A program made the position numbers and the translations under genes. Below, in pieces: positions 55,148-63,474 of a stretch of DNA of 64,000 bases. Origin of the DNA: an uncultured Rickettsiales bacterium (lineage in GTDB: Bacteria; Pseudomonadota; Alphaproteobacteria; Micavibrionales; GCA-2720935); assembly GCA_950054255.1 (NCBI GenBank), contig CATLOR010000002.1:328325-392324 (forward strand). The letters are read 5' to 3'. How positions within the stretch are numbered: the first letter of the stretch is position 1; every line of letters starts with the position of its first letter. The notes under the pieces are model-generated. The model was not told the DNA's origin. It saw nothing but the letters and a program-made list of their open reading frames with translations, and searched no databases.

Positions 55148-56511
55148 TTTTCATCTCTTAAGTCAGCCACTCGCGCTTCCCAACCTTTGCCAAACTCATC
55201 ATAATCAGAATGCTTGCGTAGGTATTCAATGCGTTTATCAGCAAATAACTTACTTACATCTTTTAGCTTTCCTTGTTCTATTGCATTAGCTAAAGCGTCT
55301 CTGGTTTTTGGTCCTATGTTACCGTCATAGAAAGTGTTTCCGGTATCTTTATTGGTTTCTTTTAAATCTGTCCCGATTGTTTCATCAATAGATTGTTGTA
55401 GCCATTTACCAGAGTCTGTTATGCCGCTCATAAAGCCCGCATCAAATACGTGTTCAACTAATTTTGACCCTGTTTTATCATTACCCGCAACAGCATCAAG
55501 TTTATCTATTTTTAGCTTATCAAAAATCTCTTCTTTGGCGATGTATCTAATTTGTTCATCTGTTAGGTCAATGGTATTATCTGGGAAATCTTTATATTTT
55601 TCTTTTTCAGGACCATCTTTTACCGCATCTAGAAGAGTTTGGGAAATGCCCTTATTTGTTGCGCCCCCTTTATCTCTGGGATTATCAACAAAGCCGCCCT
55701 CACGAGGCCCTAATCTTTCTTTGAATTTATCGAATAGTGGAGTTGACTTATTTTCTCCCGTAAGGCTCATTCTAATTTCGCCTGTGCGTTCAAAATGCTC
55801 TTTATCCATACCGCTTCCAAAAACTTGAGAAGAGGCTTCTTCTTGTTCTACTTCTGGTATAAGGACAAAACGCTCTTTCTTTTTTTCTGTTGGTTGTCTT
55901 TCAGCTATGAATCCCGTATAAGGCTTAATAGCTTCGTTTAGGGCTTGTTGTGTTTCTCCATTGGGTTTGATAACACCGTCAACGAACAGACCGTTTTTCT
56001 TTTGAAAATCTTTTGTCGAAGCGATAATGCTTTGACGGATTTTTCCTTTACCTTTGTTAAGATCACCTAGCTTTAAATGACCAAGACCGGCCAATACATT
56101 TTCCAATGCGCCAATGTCTTCTACTGTGTTATCGTAACCATCACCAATAGATGATTGAAGTTTTAATGGCTTTGGTGGTGTCGGGAAGAAGTTATTGCCT
56201 TTGCCTTTAACTTCAGGACTCTTTCCGCTCTTGCGGTTCAGAATAGCTCGTAAGGTTGTTTCAGTTTCACCGCCTGGCTTCATAACGCCATCAATTTTTA
56301 AGCCATTATCTTTTTGGAATGCTTTTGTGGCTGTGTCTAGGGCTCTATCCAAAATGCCTAGACCTTTTTCACCAGCTTCATAGCCTGCTTTAGCTAAACC
56401 ATCTCTCGCCTTGATTACATCATTTTCGTTATTATCTTCATCATTACCGATACCACCTGAGAAGATGGATTTAATGCCTGAGAACAGGCCATTGTTTAGG
56501 TCAAACACCAT
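55144..56511 (-). CDS. Modular peptidoglycan hydrolase: two PG-binding domains and a GH108-type muramidase
   Basis: 455 residues. Residues 1-215 match the unit 1 hydrolase nearly throughout (GGIGNDEDNNENDV, GKGNNFFP, KPLKLQSSIGDG, FQKKNGLFVDGVIKPNGETQ). The C-terminal half is a glycosyl hydrolase 108 domain: RLGPREGGFVDNPRDKGG with the catalytic Glu, ATNKGISQTLLD, and a PG_binding_3-like end (DGNIGPKTRDAL, RIEYLRKHSDYDEFGKGWEA). GH108 includes TtsA-like muramidases used to let proteins cross the wall. No signal peptide. Start ATG 56511 has AAAGGA 8 nt upstream; a frame to 56565 would read leader sequence. Confidence 0.87.
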   Translation of the reverse strand: MVFDLNNGLFSGIKSIFSGGIGNDEDNNENDVIKARDGLAKAGYEAGEKGLGILDRALDTATKAFQKDNGLKIDGVMKPGGETETTLRAILNRKSGKSPEVKGKGNNFFPTPPKPLKLQSSIGDGYDNTVEDIGALENVLAGLGHLKLGDLNKGKGKIRQSIIASTKDFQKKNGLFVDGVIKPNGETQQALNEAIKPYTGFIAERQPTEKKKERFVLIPEVEQEEASSQVFGSGMDKEHFERTGEIRMSLTGENKSTPLFDKFKERLGPREGGFVDNPRDKGGATNKGISQTLLDAVKDGPEKEKYKDFPDNTIDLTDEQIRYIAKEEIFDKLKIDKLDAVAGNDKTGSKLVEHVFDAGFMSGITDSGKWLQQSIDETIGTDLKETNKDTGNTFYDGNIGPKTRDALANAIEQGKLKDVSKLFADKRIEYLRKHSDYDEFGKGWEARVADLRDEN

Positions 56512-56550
56512 TGTGCTTCCTTTCGTTAGAGTTTCAAAATTTAAGTGAAA

Positions 56551-56590
56551 TAAAAAAAGCAGCACTCAAGACGGACTTGTTACTGCTGCT
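56551..56590 (-). terminator. Leader terminator (attenuator-like) before the unit 2 hydrolase
   Basis: On the minus strand AGCAGCA ... TGCTGCT with an inner CAAG/CTTG pair, followed by T7, about 40 nt before the ATG. Same place, loop size class and orientation as at 53826-53859, but the stem bases differ by compensating changes. Confidence 0.75.
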
Positions 56591-56593
56591 AAG

Positions 56594-56625
56594 AATATAA
56601 CCCTATACTTTGTTATAAAAGTCAA
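56594..56625 (-). promoter_or_regulatory. Operator-like promoter of the unit 2 hydrolase
   Basis: TTGACT at 56620-56625, 20-nt spacer with ACTTT-N6-AAAGT (56607-56622), TATATT at 56594-56599. Homologous to 53867-53898. Confidence 0.6.
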
Positions 56626-56807
56626 TGGAAAAAATAATATAATTTTGCGAGGTACTAATTAATAACAATCAAAACCAATCTTCCCCCATAGCTATTTTAT
56701 ACCCGCTACACACATACACAGCCCTTGTAACAAATAAACTTAAACAACAAAATAGAAGAAAGTATAATATACCCGCCGCATTAAATAGTTGACAGAATCC
56801 TTTAAGG

Positions 56808-56827
56808 GTGTAACCTAATAGTGTAAC
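56808..56827 (+). repeat. Paired GTGTAAC repeats upstream of att C
   Basis: GTGTAAC at 56808-56814 and 56821-56827, 13 bp apart, a looser version of the pairs at 50801 and 53910. Confidence 0.4.
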
Positions 56828-56889
56828 AAATTGTAAATAACTATCCCATTAATCCGCAGAAAATAAGGGGTATATTTTTGGATAGCGTA

Positions 56890-56909
56890 TCCCTCCTCCG
56901 CTACCATTT
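56890..56909 (+). repeat. Attachment repeat C, right end of the island
   Basis: 20 bp identical to the tRNA-Met end including encoded CCA and the following TTT (TCCCTCCTCCGCTACCATTT). Confidence 0.85.
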
Positions 56910-57134
56910 CAAAGTCCAACAAAATCCAGAATAGTCCAAAAAGATACAGAATAACGCCATTTAAGGTTATTTATTCGTCCAGTAACGTCCAAAGTGATGC
57001 GTTGATATTTGGGAGCATAAATAATTTTACAGAAAAAGAAGATGCTATATTATCTTTTTTATACGCCTATATTGACAATACGCCATTAATATGAAAATGT
57101 TATCTCATAAACAAAATATAACAGAGGGGTTTTT

Positions 57135-57848
57135 ATGGGAAAAGCTTTATTGAAATCAAAATATGTCGTGACAGAAAAAGGTGAGCATATTGCTTTGGGC
57201 TTTCACGCAACTAAAGGATATGATGAATGGTGTAGCATATCTGAAAATGAATTAGCGGCACAATTAAGTGCACTACAGGCCAATAAGGAAAGAGAAGAAA
57301 CACTTGAGAAAATCGAAGACGGATCTCTTATCACTGTTTTTAACACAATCTCAAAAGGCGATATTTTTTGGCAAGGCACTGTTGATCTTGAATATAAAAA
57401 CAGACTCCGCCCGTTCCCAATGAACCCTCAATATGGCCAACAAGAAATTTTTGGCATGTGGGTACGTGGACTTCAAGCTAATTTAGATCCAGAAACATGG
57501 GCCGCTATGTTTTTATTAGATCTGCCTGCTACTTTAGAACGTGATGGTAAGCTATATCATGGCTCTCTTGACCCTTTCTTTGAAACAGGTACAGAAGGTA
57601 TTATTTGGAGCTTATCTGAATATGCAGAAAAAGGTGGTTATGATACACTTCATTGCCTACAAAATGGTGATCGTTTAACCGTTTATAGCTCAGTTTCTGA
57701 TGGTGATATTGATTTAAAAACACGCCTGACTTTTAAAGACGCTGCGGAAGACAAACGTCGAAAAAGAGAGCCTAACGAAATTCCATTTGAGAAATGGCAA
57801 CAGCTTTTTTACCAAAATAGACCTGTGTTAATACAAAAGCCAAAATAA
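57135..57848 (+). CDS. Uncharacterised 237-residue protein
   Basis: Soluble, no signal peptide or membrane segment. Two related halves may exist: GSLITVFNTISKGDIFWQGTV near residue 62 and DRLTVYSSVSDGDIDLKTRL near 181 share the pattern LTVxxxxSxGDI, so an internal duplication is possible. Several tryptophans and an acidic middle. GAGGGG lies 6 nt before the ATG. It sits just right of the island and converges with glycerate kinase. I recognise no family. Confidence 0.65.
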   Translation: MGKALLKSKYVVTEKGEHIALGFHATKGYDEWCSISENELAAQLSALQANKEREETLEKIEDGSLITVFNTISKGDIFWQGTVDLEYKNRLRPFPMNPQYGQQEIFGMWVRGLQANLDPETWAAMFLLDLPATLERDGKLYHGSLDPFFETGTEGIIWSLSEYAEKGGYDTLHCLQNGDRLTVYSSVSDGDIDLKTRLTFKDAAEDKRRKREPNEIPFEKWQQLFYQNRPVLIQKPK

Positions 57849-57853
57849 AAAAA

Positions 57854-59110
57854 TCAGATTTTTAATAACACTCTAAAATCATTTACATTTGTATAGGTAG
57901 GCTCGGTTGTGATTAGACAGCCTAGCTTTCTTAATACATCATAAGAATTTGTTATTTCTAAGGCTTGACTTAAATCAACATGATCTTCTTGAGCTTTCTT
58001 ATAAGTCATTGGTGTAAAAAAAGCGCCGGCATTATCTTCACTTCCATCTATACCGTCTGTATCAATAGCCGCCGCATATAAATTATCTGCTCCTTTACTT
58101 TCAATGAGCGACGATAAAATATAATGAGCATTACGGCCACCTTTACCACCCATTTGAACCTTTACCGTCGTTTCCCCACCAGAGATGAAGGCAACGGGCA
58201 AAGCATCATCATAGGCTTTTATTTTTGAGATTTGTTCGCGTGCAACATCACCTGCATCGCCTTCGATCTCATCACCAAGATCGATTACTTTTACGCCTTG
58301 TTTCTCTGCATAGTATTTTGCCGCTTCCAAAGAGGTTTTACCTGTAGCAATCACATGCACATCTTCCATCTCTTTCGTTTTGTCCGTTTCATTCTCAGGG
58401 TCATTTAACCATGCGATGACTTCGTCCGAAACTTTGATATCGTATTTCTCTATGACAGCAAGTGCTTGTCCTTGTGTCGATGGATCACTAAGCGTTGGCC
58501 CTGAAGCAATCATATTAGGAACATCGCCCGTCACATCGGACACAATAAAGGTCGTCAGTTTTGCCTTACCGATAAAGCGCTTTAATCCACCACCTTTCAC
58601 CGCAGAGATATGTTTACGCACTGTATTAATTTCATGGATAGAGGCCCCAGAATTAAGGAGTTGTTTATTAATAAATTGCTTTTCCTCAAAACTTAAACAA
58701 GGTGCAGGCTTTGACAATAACGAAGATCCACCTCCTGAAATGATAGCAATGATATGATCCTCTTCATCGCAATTCTTTAAAAAATCTATGACTTCATCGG
58801 CGGCTTTCATACCAAAAGCATCTGGAACAGGATGGCTTGCTTCGATGATTTTTATTTTCTCTGTCTTAACACCATAACCATATCTTGTTACGACAATACC
58901 CTCAACATTATCAACACCCAACACATGTTCAAAAGCAAGTGCCATCGCCGCAGAGGCTTTGCCTGCACCAATAATTTTATAGGACTTATTTTTATCAAAT
59001 CCTGTCTTATCAAGATAAGGCGGTATAATTTTCAAAGGATCAACAGCCGCAATAGCTTCAAAACACATTTGATGAATAAATTCTTTAGGGTCAGATATCA
59101 TAACACTCAC
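57854..59110 (-). CDS. Glycerate 2-kinase (class II, MOFRL family)
   Basis: Phosphorylates D-glycerate to 2-phosphoglycerate. 418 residues, two-domain DUF4147 plus MOFRL. Visible parts: YKIIGAGKASAAMALAFE, IIEASHPVPDAFGMKAADEV (in parts: ASHPVPDAFG), IIAISGGGSSLLSKPAP (glycine-rich loop), INTVRKHISAVKGGGL, VSDVTGDVPNMIASGPTLSDP (in parts: SDVTGDVPN, IASGPTLSDP), AAIDTDGIDGSEDNAGAFF. The start overlaps the photolyase stop (ATGA). It neighbours a GH13_18 phosphorylase, which may supply its glycerate. Confidence 0.93.
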   Translation of the reverse strand: MSVMISDPKEFIHQMCFEAIAAVDPLKIIPPYLDKTGFDKNKSYKIIGAGKASAAMALAFEHVLGVDNVEGIVVTRYGYGVKTEKIKIIEASHPVPDAFGMKAADEVIDFLKNCDEEDHIIAIISGGGSSLLSKPAPCLSFEEKQFINKQLLNSGASIHEINTVRKHISAVKGGGLKRFIGKAKLTTFIVSDVTGDVPNMIASGPTLSDPSTQGQALAVIEKYDIKVSDEVIAWLNDPENETDKTKEMEDVHVIATGKTSLEAAKYYAEKQGVKVIDLGDEIEGDAGDVAREQISKIKAYDDALPVAFISGGETTVKVQMGGKGGRNAHYILSSLIESKGADNLYAAAIDTDGIDGSEDNAGAFFTPMTYKKAQEDHVDLSQALEITNSYDVLRKLGCLITTEPTYTNVNDFRVLLKI

Positions 59111-60552
59111 GCCTCATTTTTCTTTAATGACTGAAAAGCTTCAAGCGCGTTATTCCGCGACGTTTTAAGATCCACGATTAAGCGCGGATATGTTTTATCC
59201 AATATGACACCAGCTCTCTCTAAAACATCTTGCGGTGCTTCCCAAGGGTTATGAAGGTATTTATTCGGCATATCTTTAAGCTCTGGCACATAGCGTCGCA
59301 CATAATCTCCTTCTGCATCAAATTTCTGCCCCTGTGTAACGGGATTGAAAATGCGGAAATACGGAGCCGCATCAGCGCCGCAGCCGGCAATCCATTGCCA
59401 GCTCGCTGCGTTATTTGCCAAATCAGCATCCACCAAACAATCCCAAAACCAAGCCTCGCCCAAATGCCAATGAATCCTTAAGTTTTTAACTAAAAATGAT
59501 CCAACAATCATACGGACACGGTTGTGTATATATCCGGTTTGCCACAATTCGCGCATCCCTGCATCAACGATCGGGCAACCTGTTTGTCCCATCTGCCAAG
59601 CCTTCAAATGAGTCTTATTATTCTCCCACGGGAAAGCATCAAATTTATCCTGTAAATTCTCTTTTGGAAGATCTGGAAAATGATACAAAAGATTATAAGA
59701 AAATTCACGCCATCCTAATTCGCTACAGAAATGATCCACTTCTTTTTTAAGCGCTTGATCCCCTTCTGAATAGTCTTTAACCGCATATAAAACTTGATTA
59801 GGCGATATCTGCCCAAAATGTAAATAAGGCGATAACCTAGATACAAAACTTGTGCCTGGAAAATCACGTCCTTTTTTATAATTTTTAAGACCTGTTTTCA
59901 AAAATTCTTTTAACCTCTTATGTGCACCTTGTTCGCTTATATCCCATTCATCTTGTATAGAGTGATGCCACTCTAACTTCTTTGGCAACAACTTAAGAGC
60001 AGTCACAGATAGTGAGTGTTTATTCTTATCCGTAACAAAATCAAAAGGAGTTTTTTTATTTGAAGGCCTCGCAGGCGCTTCTACAGTTAAACATTTTTTG
60101 CGATAAAAAGGTGTGAAAACCTTATATGGGTTACCATCGTCTTTTCTAACCGTCCATGGCTCCCACAATAAAGAACCATTAAAGCTCTCTGTCATAATCT
60201 TTTGCTCAGATAAAGTCGCTTTTATTCTCTTATCTCTCTCAATACGCCAGGGCTCATAACATCTATTCCAATAAACCCCTTTTACATCATAGTCTTTTAT
60301 AATATTTTGAAACACTTTTTCCGCATCACCAGAAAAAATTTGTAATGCACCATCCAGTGATTCATCAAGACTCTCTAACGCGTGATGTAGCCACAAACGT
60401 GACGCACCTCCCATTCTCCATTCTGCAGAATTTACATCATCCAAGATATAAATCGGCATCACGTTTCCTTGTTTTAAAGCGTGATCCAAAGCAGGATTAT
60501 CTTGAGTTCGAAGGTCTTGTCTAAACCAAAAAATAGAAATTTCTTTTGTCAT
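59107..60552 (-). CDS. phrB: Deoxyribodipyrimidine photolyase
   Basis: Repairs cyclobutane pyrimidine dimers with blue light, FAD and an antenna chromophore. N-terminal ISIFWFRQDLRTQDNPAL, middle GRDFPGTSFVSRLSPYLHFGQISP (in parts: TSFVSRLSPYLHFG), and the FAD-binding end AWQMGQTGCPIVDAGMREL, YIHNRVRMIVGSFLVKNLRIHW (in parts: NRVRMIVGSFLVK), WASCAASWQW-like NNAASWQWIAGCGADAAPYFR. 481 residues from ATG 60552; the frame from 60588 would add 12 residues before the conserved start. Suggests exposure to light. Confidence 0.96.
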   Translation of the reverse strand: MTKEISIFWFRQDLRTQDNPALDHALKQGNVMPIYILDDVNSAEWRMGGASRLWLHHALESLDESLDGALQIFSGDAEKVFQNIIKDYDVKGVYWNRCYEPWRIERDKRIKATLSEQKIMTESFNGSLLWEPWTVRKDDGNPYKVFTPFYRKKCLTVEAPARPSNKKTPFDFVTDKNKHSLSVTALKLLPKKLEWHHSIQDEWDISEQGAHKRLKEFLKTGLKNYKKGRDFPGTSFVSRLSPYLHFGQISPNQVLYAVKDYSEGDQALKKEVDHFCSELGWREFSYNLLYHFPDLPKENLQDKFDAFPWENNKTHLKAWQMGQTGCPIVDAGMRELWQTGYIHNRVRMIVGSFLVKNLRIHWHLGEAWFWDCLVDADLANNAASWQWIAGCGADAAPYFRIFNPVTQGQKFDAEGDYVRRYVPELKDMPNKYLHNPWEAPQDVLERAGVILDKTYPRLIVDLKTSRNNALEAFQSLKKNEA

Positions 60553-60681
60553 GCAATCTAGAATGTAAGAGTCTGTATTAAATGTCAAAAATCAATATAG
60601 AACTTGATCTTAAAAAAAGAATCCCTTTTCCTTAAAAGAACGAATAATTTTTACCTTAAAATCTCTATTTCAAATTTATCT

Positions 60682-62421
60682 ATGCTAAAAGACCGTATTA
60701 TCCTCCATCTTAAATGTATTTATCCTGATATGGATCATGATCTATTTGCAGATCAAATCATTAATACCTTTTGGCCAAATAGATCATCGCCTCCTACGCA
60801 AGAGTCCCATATCCCCAGCAGTGATGTATGGTCAGAAAAACACACAGCCATTATCACATACGGAGATAGTATTGTAAAAGACAGTGAACCGCCGCTTCAA
60901 ACATTGAATGAATTTCTACATACAGAACTAGAAAGCTTAATTGATTTTGTTCATATTCTGCCTTTCTTTCCTTATAGCTCTGATGATGGATTTGCTGTTA
61001 AAGATTATTACGCTGTACGCAAAGATTTAGGGTCATGGGAAGATATCAAAAAAATTGGATCTGATTTTCAACTCATGTCAGATGTTGTTTTAAATCATGC
61101 TTCCTCAAAAGGAGACTGGTTTGAAAAATTTTTAAAAGACGAAACTCCTTATAATGAATACTTCTATACAGCATCTCCAGAAGATGACTTATCAGACGTT
61201 GTTCGTCCGCGCCCATCCCCTCTTTTAACGCCTTTTGAAAGCAAAAACGGATTACAACATCTATGGTGTACATTTGGGCCAGATCAAATTGATCTTAACT
61301 TTGAAAATCCAACCGTATTGCTTGAATTTATTTCAGTTGTACGCCACTATCTTGATAATAATATTCGTATTTTTAGATTAGACGCCGTTGGTTTTTTGTG
61401 GAAAGAAATTGGAACCAGTTCAATCCACCTCCCACAAACTCATGAAATCATCAAGCTTTTTAGAACTCTTTTAGACTTCTACAAAGAAGATGCACTAATA
61501 ATCACGGAAACGAATGTCCCCCACCATGAAAACTTGTCTTATTTTGGTAACCAGAATGAGGCACATTTAATCTATAATTTCTCACTTCCGCCGCTTCTTA
61601 TTCAAGCGCTATTAACAGGGAATGAATATTACTTAAAGAAATGGACTATGGAGCTTCCCCCTACACAAGATGGCTGTGCCTATTTCAATTTTATTGCGAG
61701 CCATGATGGTATTGGTTTACGCCCTGCAACAGGTATTTTACTCGAAGAAGATCTTCAAGAAATGATTGAAACCATTCAATCTTTTGGTGGCCGTATTAGT
61801 ATGCGCACTACACAAGAAGGTGAAAAACGCCCCTATGAAATGAACATATCCCTTTTTGATGCTTTAAAAGGAACAATAAACGGAGAAGACACTTATCACA
61901 TTGATCGTTTCATTGCCGCGCAGACAATATTACTCGCCTTTCAAGGTGTCCCAGCCATCTATATTCATTCACTACTTGCCACAGAAAATGACTATGAGAA
62001 GTTTGAAAAAACAAAGCATAATAGATCCTTAAACCGTCATCAGTGGCAATATGATACATTGAAAGAAAAACTTTCAAATCCTGAAAGCAACCAAAGCATC
62101 GTGCTCTCAACGATAAAAAGTCTGATTGCTTTACGGACAAAACAAAAATCATTTCATCCAAATGCAACTCAATTTACTTTACATCTCCCTGACGGTTTAT
62201 TTGGTATTTTAAGACAAAGCCTAGATCGCAAACAAGATACATTTTGCATTACAAACCTCACCAATAAGCCGATAACCCTACATCTACATCACTTACATTT
62301 ATATTCTGGCTATGTTTGGAAAGATCTAATTAGCGGCACTGAATTCGAGCACCGAGATCAAGATGTCATCTTTGAGCCATATCAATCAATGTGGATTACA
62401 AATATAAAAATCACAGCTTAA
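60682..62421 (+). CDS. GH13 subfamily 18 sugar phosphorylase (glucosylglycerate or sucrose phosphorylase-like)
   Basis: 579 residues. Alpha-amylase-fold phosphorylase: HILPFFPYSSDDGFAVKDYY and DVVLNHASSKGDWF in the N-terminal part, nucleophile Asp in IFRLDAVGFLWKE, acid/base Glu in IITETNVPHHENL, third carboxylate in FIASHDGIGLRP. These match subfamily 18 (sucrose, glucosylglycerol and glucosylglycerate phosphorylases) rather than hydrolases. A frame reaches back to a TTG at 60604, but its 26 residues look unlike the family; ATG 60682 is preferred although no strong ribosome site is seen. With glycerate kinase two genes away, glucosylglycerate is my preferred substrate. Confidence 0.85.
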   Translation: MLKDRIILHLKCIYPDMDHDLFADQIINTFWPNRSSPPTQESHIPSSDVWSEKHTAIITYGDSIVKDSEPPLQTLNEFLHTELESLIDFVHILPFFPYSSDDGFAVKDYYAVRKDLGSWEDIKKIGSDFQLMSDVVLNHASSKGDWFEKFLKDETPYNEYFYTASPEDDLSDVVRPRPSPLLTPFESKNGLQHLWCTFGPDQIDLNFENPTVLLEFISVVRHYLDNNIRIFRLDAVGFLWKEIGTSSIHLPQTHEIIKLFRTLLDFYKEDALIITETNVPHHENLSYFGNQNEAHLIYNFSLPPLLIQALLTGNEYYLKKWTMELPPTQDGCAYFNFIASHDGIGLRPATGILLEEDLQEMIETIQSFGGRISMRTTQEGEKRPYEMNISLFDALKGTINGEDTYHIDRFIAAQTILLAFQGVPAIYIHSLLATENDYEKFEKTKHNRSLNRHQWQYDTLKEKLSNPESNQSIVLSTIKSLIALRTKQKSFHPNATQFTLHLPDGLFGILRQSLDRKQDTFCITNLTNKPITLHLHHLHLYSGYVWKDLISGTEFEHRDQDVIFEPYQSMWITNIKITA

Positions 62422-63430
62422 CCGTTTCATCCCAAATACGCGCCCAAACCTTATCTATATAATCTTGCCTTTTTCGCATTGAAAGAACACGCTTTGATAA
62501 TTCATAAGGAATAAGCGTTGCGTTTTCTTGATCCCAAACACCAATCGCATAAGAAAAGACATACCCATTTTCAGCTCCCATTCTAAGATCAGATAAAATA
62601 ACTTCCCCCTTATCATTGAGATATATTTTAAAAAAACCGTTCGCAAAATGTTTAATCTTGCGCACATGAGTATTATCATCAAGATTTAAAGCATCTAAAC
62701 TTTTATAAGTTGTAAATTCTATATTCTTATTCTCATCAAATATGGACATGTAACCAATTTTATAACCACCATCAAATCGAACAATTATGCGCCATAAAAA
62801 AGTGTTTAAAGGTGTAGGCGAAACTTTATAGTTATCAAAAGCTATATTTTGCTCAAGCAATGTGTACACCGTACTTTTTTGAATGTAAGCCTGAGATGTC
62901 AAAGCAACAAAAATATAAAAGAAACTCAACGTGAACCCTATAAGGTTATAAAAATATTTCCTCTCTCCTTTCCCCCAAATAACACCGCACAGTCCAAACA
63001 GTAAAAACCCTGTATAGATAGGGTCTATAATAAACAATGCCCCTATACTGACTGGACTCATCTCCGTATAAGGCCAAAATAATTGTGTTCCGTAAACGGT
63101 GAATGCATCCAATAAAGCATGGGTCGATAAAATAAGATAAATAGCAAAAAACAATCTTAGCTTACTTACATCACGCAAAGCTGAACTACATAAACGCGCT
63201 AAGACCATTAAAATCGGCGCCATAACCACATGCATAATTAAAGAATGGCTCCACCCTCTGTGATGGACAAAATTATCAATCGGATCAACATATCTAAACA
63301 CAACATCAAGATCGGGAACTGTTCCTATAACCGCCCCTAAAATTAACGGTACTTTTATAGATTTTGTCGACTTACCAAGAACGCCGTAAGACACGCTCAC
63401 ACCTAACAAAATTTGTGTTAATGAATCCAT
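62411..63430 (-). CDS. YdjM-like membrane-bound metal-dependent hydrolase
   Basis: 339 residues with six or so membrane segments. N-terminal MDSLTQILLGVSVSYGVLG, IGTVPDLDVVFRYVDPID and HHRGWSHSLIMHVVMAP, then STHALLDAFTVYGTQLFWP, are the conserved His/Asp clusters of the YdjM/DUF457 family, thought to be phospholipase-like or regulatory. The C-terminal 130 residues are soluble. It converges with the phosphorylase gene (11 bp overlap) and is divergent from the ABC exporter. Confidence 0.85.
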   Translation of the reverse strand: MDSLTQILLGVSVSYGVLGKSTKSIKVPLILGAVIGTVPDLDVVFRYVDPIDNFVHHRGWSHSLIMHVVMAPILMVLARLCSSALRDVSKLRLFFAIYLILSTHALLDAFTVYGTQLFWPYTEMSPVSIGALFIIDPIYTGFLLFGLCGVIWGKGERKYFYNLIGFTLSFFYIFVALTSQAYIQKSTVYTLLEQNIAFDNYKVSPTPLNTFLWRIIVRFDGGYKIGYMSIFDENKNIEFTTYKSLDALNLDDNTHVRKIKHFANGFFKIYLNDKGEVILSDLRMGAENGYVFSYAIGVWDQENATLIPYELSKRVLSMRKRQDYIDKVWARIWDETVKL

Positions 63431-63474
63431 CTAACTATGTTATCCTTCCTTTATCAACAGGCGAGAAAATAATA

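Larger units (their letters stand above)
50734..56909. mobile_element. tRNA-Met genomic island made of two tandem units
   Basis: Bounded by the tRNA gene and a 20-bp copy of its 3' end at 56890-56909, and divided by a 38-bp tRNA copy at 54063-54100. Unit 1 (about 3.4 kb) holds a helper-gene fragment, an integrase fragment, a lipoprotein gene and a GH24-type hydrolase gene. Unit 2 (about 2.8 kb) holds a periplasmic-protein gene and a GH108-type hydrolase gene. Paired GGGGTAAC-like repeats lie next to each att copy. No complete integrase remains, so the island is immobile alone or needs help in trans. Confidence 0.8.
56626..57134. other. Right end of the island and flanking non-coding DNA
   Basis: Contains the GTGTAAC pair (56808-56814, 56821-56827), att repeat C, and then a run of GTCCA-type motifs between 56912 and 56993 (AGTCCAAC, AGTCCAAA, CGTCCAGT, CGTCCAAA) like integrase arm sites. 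No gene seen. Confidence 0.45.

Noticed and set aside
50657..56909. Ordinary prophage remnant carrying endolysins
   Set aside because: No capsid, tail, terminase, holin or repressor genes are seen, and the hydrolases have large linker regions and paired exported proteins unlike phage lysis modules. A highly reduced phage origin cannot be fully excluded.
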